Source: Halichoerus grypus (lineage: Eukaryota > Chordata > Mammalia > Carnivora > Phocidae). Taken from it: a stretch of DNA of 64,000 nucleotides. Positions 55,621 through 64,000 of this stretch are shown piece after piece (position 1 is the stretch's first letter; every line of letters starts with the position of its first letter). The DNA lies in the NCBI RefSeq assembly GCF_964656455.1, contig NC_135718.1, positions 143,760,262-143,824,261 on the forward strand, given 5' to 3'. Made by a program: the position numbers and the translations under genes. The notes below the pieces were generated by a model. It had not been told where the DNA came from, ran no database searches, and saw only the letters and a program-made list of their open reading frames with translations.

Positions 55621-56075
55621 TTTTATAAAATAAATGGAGATATAAAATATCACCTTTGTTTCTGATGAAGCCCATTAGCGGCTTTGATCTGCTTCTACAA
55701 TGTTTTCATGAAGCCAACCTCCCACATTTAAACTCACCCACTAATTACAGGCGCAGCTCAACAACTTCAGAGAGTCGAAAATGTGTTCAGTTAGCAAGAG
55801 AGAGCTGTTTGAGATGTTTCAGCAGATAGGTGTCATGACTGATAAGAAGATTAATTTGGCACCCACGTACAGGACAAGTTGGAAGTCATAAATACCAATG
55901 GCAAGGAAAACCTTTTAAGAAGAGATAAGGGCATGAGTTAAGCAAGAGCAATAAAAACACAAGGTATGAATGCAAGACATTGCATGGACAGAAGCAACAG
56001 GCCTGAGCGATGGATACAGTATTTTTAAAAAGAGGGAAAAAAGAGGATACAGAGAAAAAGAATTTCACGATAAGG
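55621..56075. other. Non-coding spacer
   Basis: No recognised feature. Confidence 0.5.
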
Positions 56076-56295
56076 CAGTGGTTCTCAACTGGGAGTGATT
56101 TTGTGCCCTAGGGAATATTTTTCAACGTCTGGCATTAGTTTTGAATGTCACGACTGGAATGCTGGGGGTACTACTGGCATCTAGTGGGTGGAGGCCAAGG
56201 CCACTGCTCAACATCCTACAGTGTGCAGGACAGCCCCCTACCGCAAAGAGGTATCCAGCCCCAAACGTCAACGGTGCTGAGGCTGGAAAACCCTG
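56076..56295 (+). mobile_element. MER20-type hAT transposon, full length
   Basis: The 220-bp unit runs from 'cagtggttctcaactggg' to 'ggctggaaaaccctg'. Inside are 'gattttgtgccctaggg', 'gtcacgactgg', 'ctactggcatctagtgggtg', 'acatcctacagtgtgcagg' and 'tatccagccccaaacgtcaa'. Both termini are present. The 8-bp flanks no longer match. The 107 and 72-codon ORFs are chance frames. Confidence 0.88.
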
Positions 56296-56494
56296 CCTTA
56301 GAGTGATGGGAAGAAAAGTAGTACCTTTAAACCAAATTATGGAAGTTAAAAGGAGATGAAGACTTTTGAAGAATAGGACAAGCTCTGTGTTACACGCGTT
56401 GCATTCTAGGAATTCATAATACATACCGGTTGGAATGTTCAACACCAGTAATGCAACAATTATGTAAACATAAGCTTATCAATGTGGTTGGCTA

Positions 56495-56735
56495 CAGCAC
56501 CATATTGGAAAGACCTTGGATTTTGAAACCTTACCTGAACACAAAGCGTGGCTCAAAAATTGGCTCCTTGGGTGGAGGTATTTTCGGAAAACATTGTAAA
56601 TTCTCTGATCCATGGCCTCCTCAGCACATTACAATTATTCTCAGGGAGTTCTAGTGAGAAGGAAATGAAAAATACATGGAGGCTCCAACACAGTGTCTGG
56701 CACAAACTTGCTGTTCAATAGACATTGTTTTTCTT
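56495..56735 (+). repeat. MIR-like SINE
   Basis: 'ctacagcaccatattggaaagaccttggattttgaaaccttacc' type 5' part and 'caacacagtgtctggcac' plus 'tgttcaatagacattg' 3' part fit MIR, with a diverged middle. Confidence 0.55.
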
Positions 56736-56764
56736 TACTGTTTTTGAAATTAATGTTATATATT

Positions 56765-56815
56765 TCTTTCATAGCATATATTTATTGAGTGCCTAGTATG
56801 TGACAGAATAATCCA
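56765..56815 (-). repeat. L2 terminus fragment, antisense
   Basis: 'catatatttattgagtgcc' followed by 'agtatgtgacag' matches the reversed L2 3' end. Confidence 0.4.
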
Positions 56816-56932
56816 GAAGTGGGGAGTGTCCTGAAATGGGTATAACACCACCAAGTGGTCCTTATATTTACAACTGCTATTATCAAGAGAAAATGAATAG
56901 ATAGGGTATTCCCTTATTAGAAAATGAATCAC

Positions 56933-57148
56933 TCAGGGAGCCTGGGTGGCTTAGTCAGTGGAGCATCTGGCTCTTGATTTCAGCTCAAGTCATGATTTCG
57001 GGGTCCTGGGATAGAGCCCTGCATGGGGCTCTACGCTCAGGAGGGAGTCACTTGAGGATTCTCTCTCTCTTCTCCTTCTGCCCCTTCCCCCACTCATGCT
57101 CTCTCTCTCTCTCAAAATAAATTTAAAAATCTTTAAAAAAAAAAAAAA
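56933..57148 (+). mobile_element. Can-SINE (SINEC) with perfect 14-bp target duplication
   Basis: Head 'gggagcctgggtggcttagt', 'ctgggatagagccctgc', (CT)n linker, 'aaataaatttaaaaatc' and A15 tail. The flank agaaaatgaatcac is perfect at 56919-56932 and 57149-57162. Confidence 0.95.
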
Positions 57149-57162
57149 AGAAAATGAATCAC

Positions 57163-57886
57163 AAAATTTAGGGGAGCAAGAAAGGCAATTATGATTACCT
57201 GTATATTTCTCAATTTCAGGTCATGCTTTATGGCCTTCCTGGGCAATTGTTAATCCTTGGGCATTCGGCAGCCATAGATATGGCCCTGGGAATAAAACTA
57301 GGAGGCAAGTCCCCTACCTCTGAGAAGCTGAGCACAGATTCAAGGACATAGGACATGGAAGTCAAAAACCATGTAGGTTGTACAAAGTGTTGTGTGCCAA
57401 GTCTGCTCTTCTCCTCCTGCCCACCACACTCCCCCCACCAGCTTTCTCTGCATCACCACCATCTTCAGCCTCTGCCGTGGTCCTGGGGCCTCTGCACTGC
57501 AAGACTCTGTTCATCAAACCCACCAAGCGCTGAGTTCTCTCTATGCAAAATGGTTGAGTAAGAAATGCTACAATCTCTGTGCACAGAGAGTTTTCAATGT
57601 TGGGACTAAAAATGATAGATGACGAGCACATGCAGAGAAACATGTCATGATTGTGGCTTGGATGAGCTACTGAGTTAATACATGGGCAGCAGAATAAAAG
57701 TCCCTGCGCCTTTTTCATGCTCTGCCTAATTGATTCTTTCCCCAGTAATTAAGGAACTTCTTTGAGATCATGTTGGATTCACAGGAGAACAGTTCAAAAT
57801 CACTTAGTAAAAACAGTAGCAAACACAGCAGCTTCCAAGACACACAAACAAGGCTCTTTCTAGCATATATATATGCATAAATTCTA

Positions 57887-57888
<2 letters not shown>
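57163..57888. other. Non-coding spacer
   Basis: No recognised repeat. ORFs of 68 to 118 codons have no recognisable domain. Confidence 0.5.

Positions 57889-57932
<44 letters not shown>
57889..57932. repeat. (AT)22 microsatellite
   Basis: Forty-four bases of uninterrupted AT dinucleotides. A smaller AT run at 57864-57874 sits after a duplicated 'ttctagcatatata'-type motif. The poly-(YI) ORFs on the minus strand are read-outs of this repeat. Confidence 0.97.
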
Positions 57933-57934
<2 letters not shown>

Positions 57935-58189
57935 TCTGATTCTATGTATTTCGTCCCATGATCTAACAACACAAGCATGTCTTCTGCCTACTGGTTCTCT
58001 TAGGAAAAGTCTTCCTGGAAGATTTGGATTCATCTCCGGGTAAGGCTCCACGTGTTGGCCAGTCTCATCTTTAATGAAGAGTGTGACCGCCCTGACATGC
58101 ACCCCCTTGAGGCTCCCTCACCAAGAAACTGTTTGGCTTGGCTGATCTTCACCAGTGGCTTAGAAACTGCAAATCACCCACCGTTCGTG
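57933..58189. other. Non-coding spacer
   Basis: No recognised feature. Confidence 0.45.
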
Positions 58190-58265
58190 TCAGCACTGGG
58201 CTAGGCTAATTGTTTTACATGCTGAGTCATTCGGGGCAGCCAACTCATCATCATCTCTCCTACCT
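58190..58265 (-). repeat. MIR-like fragment, antisense
   Basis: 'cagcactgggctaggctaattgttttacatgctgagtcattc' type sequence resembles the reversed MIR end. Tentative. Confidence 0.4.
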
Positions 58266-58329
58266 GCCACCGGCATCTACAAGGCAGCTCTCCCACATCT
58301 GGTTCTTAGTCCCCGGCTGATGCCAAGTG

Positions 58330-58430
58330 TGCTGGGTGATTTTCGCCAACCTAGAACCTCCCTGAACTTCTGCATTATCACCAATAAAGGGTAATAATAG
58401 TTCCCTCTTTCAAATGTCAGGGTCTAGCAT
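58330..58430 (+). repeat. MIR fragment
   Basis: 'gtgctgggtgattttcgccaacctagaacctccctgaacttctgcattatcaccaataaagggtaataatag' type order resembles the MIR core. Confidence 0.45.
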
Positions 58431-59239
58431 TTACTTAGTGATAAAGATTACAATTTGACTAAGGACTTCAGAATTAGTGACAAAGATCTCTATAACAAGG
58501 TGATCTGCAAACTGCAGTGTGAACTGGACTTCGAACCAGGCCCACCCAGCCATCTGTTCTCAGATGTGTTACCCACCTGATCCAGTGGCTTCAGGGTTCC
58601 TATCAGTTAGAAGTTTGCTGTGCCTTTCAAGCACCAGCCCTAAATCGTGGACATGACCTAGTGTTGGGCTTTTGTGTTCCAGTTCTCTGTGGGTTTGTTG
58701 CTATCAGTTTGTTCCTTTCGCCGGTTTCTTTGTATGTGTCTTAGTTCAAAATGCCTGTTAGTGCTTGTTTAAACTTCATAGGAGGGTTAGAGATAAGTCA
58801 GGTCAGTATTTCATTGTTTTGGGTCAAGGGACTGAAAAATAATCAGAACAAGGCCTAGGAAGAAAACCATCATCAGAGAAGATCAGAGAGTCAAGACAGA
58901 ACCACTTTTGTGCACATATTTCTGAACTTGAAATCAAGCTCATCTTTATGTGAGTTTAACTTTTGGATTTAAAATCACTCGAACTGAACAATGTAAAAAG
59001 AGAGATACTAGCAGTCATGCATCTTTGTCTCTTTGTCCAGTCTTTTCTGGAATGGTTCCTTCTGTTAATTCCCAAGAACCTTGCTATGTGTTTTTATAAA
59101 GGAAGAGCACATATTCCAATGAAGAGTCCAATGGCATCTGCTTCCCATCAATACAATGGGAAGTGGATGGCCGGAGCTTGGTTGGAGACAATTCATTTAG
59201 GGGTCCAGTAAACCCTCCAGACGACAGCAATTGTCTGGC
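58431..59239. other. Non-coding spacer
   Basis: No recognised feature. ORFs of 60 and 82 codons are unremarkable. Confidence 0.5.
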
Positions 59240-59424
59240 CTGCCTCATCTCACACCACTTGGCCACACATCCTTTTCATTCCAGCCACACTGCACTGCTT
59301 CCAGTCCCATTAATCTGCTGTTCTTTCCTATCCCTGGACCATCGTATCAGAATCACTGTCCAAAATGCCTTCCCCATAGTCCCCTTCTCTGCCTGGTTAA
59401 GTCCTCTTTGTCTTTCATCCGTAA
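59240..59424 (+). repeat. L2 LINE, left part, interrupted by a MIR
   Basis: 'ctcatctcacaccacttgg', 'cattccagccacactgcactgc' and 'caaaatgccttccccatag', then 'tctgcctggttaagtcc', follow the L2 3' region. The 151-codon ORF here, the longest in the window, is a chance frame through this fossil. Confidence 0.65.
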
Positions 59425-59560
59425 TAATGGAAATAATATTCACATATACTTCAGAGAATTATGAGAGTCAAAAGAGATCATCCATGCTACATTCTCAGAA
59501 TGGTAGCTTGCCTGTTGTAAGTACTCAGTACCCTTTAGCTGTTACCATTACTCTTCTTTC
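59425..59560 (+). repeat. MIR SINE 3' part inside an L2
   Basis: 'gtaataatggaaataatattcacatatacttcagagaattatgagagtc' type core, then 'gcttgcctgttgtaagtactcagtacccttta', match MIR in sense orientation. Confidence 0.6.
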
Positions 59561-59660
59561 TAGACTCAATTCAAGCATCGCCACTTATAGGAAAACTTCC
59601 ATGAATCCTGCCTATTAGGTGCCCAACCTATATGCACTCTTTGCACACTGAACATGTCTC
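59561..59660 (+). repeat. L2 LINE, right part
   Basis: 'tagactcaattcaagcatcgccacttataggaaaacttccatgaatcctgcc' type sequence equals the L2 block 'aagtcccagctcaaatgtcacctcctccaggaagccttccctga'. Confidence 0.6.
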
Positions 59661-59689
59661 TATCACAATGAAACAATAACAAGATTAAG

Positions 59690-59853
59690 AATAAGGAGTG
59701 CCATGTGCAGACACTGCCCAAATTTCTTACAATATTAATTCTCACAATAACACTATGAAGTAGTCATCCTATTATTCTCATTTCAGAAAAGAGTGAACAG
59801 GTTAACCTATTTTTCCAATGACTAACAGCTAGAAAATGCCTGAATCAAAACCT
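59690..59853 (-). repeat. MIR SINE, antisense
   Basis: 'aatattaattctcacaataacactatgaagtagtcatcctattattctcatttcag' type block, 'ctaacagctagaaaatgcctgaatcaaaacc'. Confidence 0.75.
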
Positions 59854-59862
59854 TGAATTCTC

Positions 59863-60037
59863 AGGATGCCTGGGTCACAGAGTCCATTGAGCATCCGACT
59901 CTTGATTTTGACTCAGGTCATAATCTCAGGGTTGCGAGATCAAGCCCACACCGGGCTCCACACTCAGTGGGGAGTCTGCTTGAGATTCTCTCTCTCCCTA
60001 AGCCCCTCCTCCCCATTCTCTCTCTCTCTCTTTCACT
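59863..60037 (+). mobile_element. Can-SINE (SINEC), outer element, left part
   Basis: Head 'aggatgcctgggtcacagag' (partly degraded), 'ttgcgagatcaagccc', body and (CT)n linker to about 60037. The A-rich tail of the same element is at 60199-60223. The flank tgaattctc is found at 59854-59862 and 60224-60232 and brackets the whole composite. Confidence 0.9.
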
Positions 60038-60198
60038 CTTGAGAGAGGGCACAAGCAAGGGGAACAGCAGAGGGAAAGAGAGGGAGAAGCAGGCTTCCCA
60101 CTGAGTACGGAGGCTGACACAGTCTCAATCCCAAGACCCTGACACTATGACCTGAGTTGAAGACAGATGCTTAACGGACTAAGCCACCCAGGTGCCCC
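60038..60198 (-). mobile_element. Can-SINE (SINEC), inner antisense element
   Basis: Starts abruptly at 'cttgagagagggcacaagc', lacking the usual poly-T and 'aagattttattta'. It continues through 'gagaagcaggcttcccactg', 'ctatgacctgagttgaag' and 'ctaagccacccaggtgcccc'. It lies inside the CT linker of the outer SINE, head to tail with its last 25 bp. Confidence 0.9.
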
Positions 60199-60223
60199 AA
60201 CAAATAAATCTTAAAAAAAAAAC
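60199..60223 (+). mobile_element. Can-SINE outer element, tail
   Basis: 'aacaaataaatcttaaaaaaa' is the normal Can-SINE tail, cut off from its body by the inner antisense element. Confidence 0.85.
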
Positions 60224-60284
60224 TGAATTCTCTGGTTTGACAGTCAATATCTTATGCTTTATCACACTGAATTTTATTTGCTAT

Positions 60285-60430
60285 TTTTTGTTGTGCTGTT
60301 ATTTCTCCCCATCAGATTGCGAGTTCTTCAAAGATGGAGATGTGTTTGTTGTTACTATCATTGTTTTTATCAGACCCTGGCTTTCTGCCTGGTACAAAGC
60401 ACATGCTCAGTAAACATCTGATAAATTAAT
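60285..60430 (+). repeat. L2 LINE 3' end
   Basis: 'ccccatcagattgcgagttcttcaaagatggagatgtg' type block, 'gctttctgcctggtacaaagcacatgctcagtaaac' follow L2 (agactgtgagctccttgaggg ... gcctggcacatagtaggcgctcaataaa). Confidence 0.65.
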
Positions 60431-61224
60431 ATATATCCAAATTCCCACCACACAAAGAGAAAATGAAGACTAGAGAGTCTTATCAAAGTAAGTTGATCTA
60501 GGAGAGCCAGAAGCTTGTAGCTCCCATTTCCTGCCTCCATTTTATGGTGAAGACCAGGCTCTGGACCCTGAGAGTTTTTGTCTGACAACAATTCAGCTGC
60601 ATACACAGCCTTATACTTCCATAAACAAAGGCGCGGGTGGTCCACTGTTGCATAAATCCAACAGGGGAAAGTTGTTGGACGGGAGATGGCCCTTCCCTGT
60701 GAAAAATCTATTTAGCAAGGAAACCAACCAGAGCATGATGCATGCCTGGACTGCCTTACCTCTCACTCCTGCCAATCCATGTACACCACTCCCCTGAACT
60801 CTAAGCGGCCCTATGGGTGCCCCCCACCCTCCCCACACCCACGTGAGAACACAGCATGTCTGTCTCTTTGTTCCCGCGATCCTCAGGGAGACTATTTAAA
60901 CCTTAGTGCATTCTTCTTCATATGTTAGTTGTAGTTTGTCCTTTCTGTTGCATGGTTGGAGTTTGTCTCCTGGATTAGATTTAAAACAGTAAAAACTCAG
61001 TTGCTTAGCCTGGCACATGAGAGTCCCTCAGCAAATACTGGATGATTGGCTGACTGGGTGAGTGGATGATTGGATGAGAACAAAAGAATAGAACCACTTC
61101 AATGAAATGCCCACCTTCTGTTTCCATCCTACGCAGATGCTGGCCCATCAGAAGCCTGCTGACAAATCCTGGGACCTACATCCATCCTAGCTACATCCAT
61201 CCTGGCTTTATCACTCCCCCTATA
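60431..61224. other. Non-coding spacer
   Basis: No recognised feature. A 75-codon antisense ORF at 60611-60838 is unremarkable. Confidence 0.5.
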
Positions 61225-61370
61225 ACTGCTCAGTATCCTATAATGTATATGTGATTGTGCCTTAGTCTTTTTTTGTCCACCACAGCTAACATAGAGCTAG
61301 GTACATAACTGATTCTGAATGAAGGGTAAGTGAAATCATTCATTCATTCATTCAACAAATATTTATTGTC
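61225..61370. repeat. Two abutting L2 termini in opposite orientation
   Basis: A diverged sense L2 end ('ccaccacagctaacatagagctaggtacataactg', to about 61330) is followed by an antisense start with (ATTC)n and 'caacaaatatttattgtctg' at 61337-61370. Confidence 0.45.
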
Positions 61371-62109
61371 TGAAGCTTTGCACTAGTATATTGCAAGACC
61401 TACAATGACATTTTTTTACATCTCCGAACCTCCCAGGGCCCCCAAGGTCTTAGTTATGGTTCTCCTTCTTTCACCAAATATGGCCCCACCAGCAAGAAAG
61501 GCCCCCCTACCCTCCAGGTCCTCTATCAGCCAGACCAGCTGCATTCCACCCAGTCCTCAACCTAACAGGTTTCTCCTCTCTGCTAGCCCATGAAGTATTC
61601 AAGCGAGCCAATTGCATCCTCCTGGGGAAAACAAGGGTCACCTCACCTGTTTGCATGCCTCTACAAAGCCTGCCTCCCATAGCCCCTGCTGGTTCCCTGT
61701 TCTGGATGCAACCCTCATGGGGCCCTGCATGGCATGTAGTGTCCTGGGCCCCCAGAGTGTGAATATATGTAACTAATAAAGTGCTGTCAGTCTTACCCTA
61801 GCCATCGTCAGGATTGAGTATATGACTAGCTCATACTATTTATGGCAGGCAATCACTCCTTTATTAATTGAAGTGAATGGGATGTGATTAGAATAATTTC
61901 AGCCATGATTAAGATAAATCCCTCCTCACTGTAAACTGGGATTCTTATTCCAACCAGACGCCAAATGTACTGGCTCCCTTTCCTGAGATGAACCCTGACT
62001 TCCTAAGAGGGAAGCTATCAGCATGACAGAGGAAGGTATTAAGCCATTGGAAAAACAGGGGTCTGGGGAGAGGGCAAGGCCTGCTGGGGGCAGCTCTAGC
62101 TTGGGTGGG
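61371..62109. other. Non-coding spacer
   Basis: Includes a C-rich patch at 61410-61560. No gene or repeat was recognised. Confidence 0.5.
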
Positions 62110-62262
62110 AGTTAGCCAGGCAGAGTTCTAGGCACTGAGGATGGAGTTCCTGCTCTCAAGGTGGCCATGTCCTAACAGGGGAAAACAAAGCACAAAAACA
62201 AATGAACAAGTAAGACAAGTTTCAGCACTGTAATGATGAAGGAGGGAAATAAACTAGAGCTG
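62110..62262 (-). repeat. L2 LINE, left part, interrupted by a hAT element
   Basis: 'gagttctaggcactgaggatgg', 'gttcctgctctcaaggtggcc', 'aaaacaaatgaacaagtaagac' and 'cactgtaatgatgaaggagg' follow reversed L2. It resumes beyond the hAT element. Confidence 0.7.
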
Positions 62263-62572
62263 CAGTTAGCAAGTTATAGCTTTTGGGCCAAGGCCTATTT
62301 GGGTGCAGCCCACAAAATAACCTTTTAAATGAATGCAAAAAATCAAAAGAACATTAATATTTCATGGCATGTAAAAATAGTACAAAATTCAAATTTCAAT
62401 GTCCATAAATAAAGTTTTATTGGAACAGAGCCATGAACATTCACATATGAATTGTCTATGGCTGCTTCCACACTACAACAGCAGCAACGGGTGGGCAGAC
62501 ACTGCGAAGATTACAAAGTTGTCAATAGTTACTATCTGACACTGTACAGAAAAGGTCTGCTTACCTCCATAT
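62263..62572 (+). mobile_element. hAT DNA transposon inside an L2
   Basis: It has 'cagttagcaagttatagcttttgggcc' type start, 'gtccataaataaagttttattggaacagagcc', 'attgtctatggctgcttccacactacaac' and 'atagttactatctgacactgtacag'. The last resemble a common mammalian hAT family (consensus ending 'ctggccctttacagaaaaag'). The 8-bp flanks tagagctg (62255-62262) and tagagtca (62573-62580) share tagag. The family name is left open. Confidence 0.75.
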
Positions 62573-62740
62573 TAGAGTCACAGGGGTGGGGACAGGGAGT
62601 GGAAGGTTGGCAGGAACAGGCTCCTCTGAGGAAGTGGGTTGAATTAAACCTGAAGGACGATAAAGGGTGGCCAAGTGGAGGTCTGGAGGACAAGCATTCC
62701 AAACAGAAGAGAAGCAAACACAGAGATCTTGACATGGGAA
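62573..62740 (-). repeat. L2 LINE, right part
   Basis: 'gaggaagtgggttgaattaaacctgaaggac', 'gacaagcattccaaacagaagag' and 'caaacacagagatcttgacatggg' continue the reversed L2 order after the hAT insertion. Confidence 0.7.
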
Positions 62741-62751
62741 CCAGGCTTGTG

Positions 62752-63445
62752 AGCTCATTCATTCGACAAAGCATTTCTGAGGCAAACTCTGTGCCCAGCA
62801 CTGTTCTAGCTATTGGGGATGAAGCAGAGACTAGATAGCAAATAATCCTTGCCCTTGTAGCTTTAATTCTAAAGGGACAAACCATAAATAAATTATGTAA
62901 TAGAAATAAATGAATGTATAATTCCTTTCAAGTAGTGACAAGAGCTCATAAGAAAAATAAGACAACAGGTTACAGAGTGAAGAACAAGGTGGCTACTTCA
63001 TATCTGTTTATTGGCAAAGGCCTGTTTAAAGCAGTGTCACTTGGGATGAGGGGGAAGTGAGGGCGAAAGACGAGTCATGGGCTACCCAAGTGTTCCAGGT
63101 AGTCGAAACAACAAAGTGCAAGAGTCCAGAGGCAGGGATGGGTTTGGCATGCTTGAGGAACAGCGAGATCAGCAGGACCCATACGACAACAGCAGTGGGG
63201 AGAGGGTGCCATAAAGAAATCAGAGAGGCAAAAGCCAGATCGGGATGGTTTTGCACATCACTGTCGTGTAATCTGATCCTCTGGAAACTGATAAGTCAGC
63301 CGTGGGAGGGCAAGAGTGGCAGCAGGGAGATGAGAGCGAACACTGGCAAAGCAGTGAAGAAATGACACCATGAAATGGATAAGATCATGGTGGTGGTGCT
63401 GAGCAGTGGCTGGATCGTGATGGTTTCAATGTAGAACCACCAGAA
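62752..63445 (-). repeat. Second L2 LINE, antisense
   Basis: 'ctcattcattcgac' terminus, 'gcccagcactgttctagctattggggatgaagc', 'agtgcaagagtccagaggcagg', 'tttggcatgcttgaggaacagc', 'taatctgatcctctgg' and 'agagtggcagcagggaga' follow reversed L2 over about 690 bp. ORFs of 76 to 105 codons are shadows. Confidence 0.82.
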
Positions 63446-63461
63446 CCTGATGAGAGATTGA

Positions 63462-64000
63462 GTTTTAGTCTTCTGTTGCTGCATAATGAACTGCCACACA
63501 CCTAGCAGCTTAAAAGCAACATACCTATTTATTATCTCACAGTTTCTATAGGTCAGGAGCTCGAGCACAGCTTGGCAGGGTTGTGAGCTCAGGCCCTGCA
63601 GCCAAAGTACCAATCTGGCTGTATTCCTTTCTGGAGTTCAGTGTCCTCTTCTATCATGTGGTTGTTGGCAGAATGTGATGCCTTGCAGTTATAAGCTTGA
63701 GGTCCCTGTTTTCTTGCTGGCTGTCCACCAGGTACCTCTCTAAACTCATAGAGGTTTCTGCAGTTCCATCACATGGCCCTCTTATGATACCACAGTTGAC
63801 TTATTCAAGGGCAGCAGGAGAATCTCTTGCTCTAGTCTGCTAAGTCAGAGATACATACCGCGTAATGAGATCCCAGGCATGACCATCACCTTTGGTATAT
63901 TTCATTGGCTAGAAGCAAATCATAGGCTCCACCAGCACTCGAGGGAGAGGGGATTATATAAGGATGTGCTTCACTGGGACTCATCATAGAATTCCTCCAA
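63462..64000 (-). mobile_element. MaLR/MLT1-type LTR, antisense, cut by the window edge
   Basis: 'gttgctgcataatgaactgccacac', 'agcagcttaaaagcaac', 'tttattatctcacagtttct', 'ggtcaggagctcgagcac', 'ggcagaatgtgatgccttgcag', 'gtccctgttttcttgctggctg', 'catcacatggccctc' and 'tcattggctagaagcaaatcatagg' follow the antisense MaLR order. The element continues beyond the last base. Confidence 0.68.

Noticed and set aside
57715..58102. Minus-strand ORFs with long Tyr-Ile repeats
   Set aside because: They are read-outs of the (AT)22 microsatellite.
59163..59618. 151-codon plus-strand ORF, the longest in the window
   Set aside because: It runs through L2 and MIR fossil sequence, has no recognisable domain and no exon context.

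Overview
This window is nuclear DNA of a carnivoran mammal, and I can support no host gene in it. The key evidence is thirteen tRNA-Lys-derived Can-SINE (SINEC) copies, a SINE family restricted to Carnivora, plus carnivoran L1 3' ends. One L1 3' UTR carries an internal GAA-rich linker and a second terminal block, as I recall from caniform genomes, so a dog-like or arctoid (bear, seal, mustelid) source is likely; that finer placement is inference. Base composition is AT-rich, CpG is scarce and there is no CpG island. The longest ORF is 151 codons and none resembles a host protein. No tRNA, rRNA or snRNA gene, CRISPR array or operon is present. The window is best read as intergenic DNA or the inside of a large intron.

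Layout. 1-8.6 kb: mostly unique sequence with a MER5A hAT element, a MaLR-type LTR, an antisense L2 and MIR pieces. 8.6-13.1 kb: unique DNA, then a long sense L2 that keeps a relic of its reverse-transcriptase active site, then a second L2 split by a hAT element. 13.1-19.1 kb: an LTR-like repeat with a perfect hairpin, an L1MA-type 3' end, two Can-SINEs, MIRs and a class I ERV LTR. 19-26.7 kb: largely unique, with a gammaretrovirus-like LTR inserted in an L1 ORF2 fragment and a MER5A copy. 26.7-35 kb: the L1-rich core, with an antisense L1 3' UTR, an old L1 ORF2 hosting three Can-SINEs, an L2 segment split by an old L1-like block, and an L1MA inside an older L1.

35-47 kb: mainly MIR and L2 fossils, a recent 5'-truncated L1 with a perfect 14-bp target-site duplication, and two Can-SINEs. 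47-50 kb: a 2.1-kb L1 3' part with a Can-SINE inside and another just upstream. 50-64 kb: MIR, L2, MER20, Can-SINEs, a head-to-head nested Can-SINE pair, a 22-unit AT microsatellite, an L2/hAT/L2 nest and a MaLR-type LTR running off the right edge.

The genes do not work together because there are none. What can be read is a layered insertion history: L2 and MIR first, then hAT and MaLR elements, old L1s and ERV LTRs, and finally Can-SINEs and the youngest L1. I found no previously undescribed biological system. The most useful observations are the nested insertions with readable target-site duplications, the G-quadruplex motifs in the young L1 3' UTR, the possible primer-binding-site relic beside the ERV LTR and two perfect short hairpins. 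Repeat family names come from recalled consensus features and were not checked with RepeatMasker.
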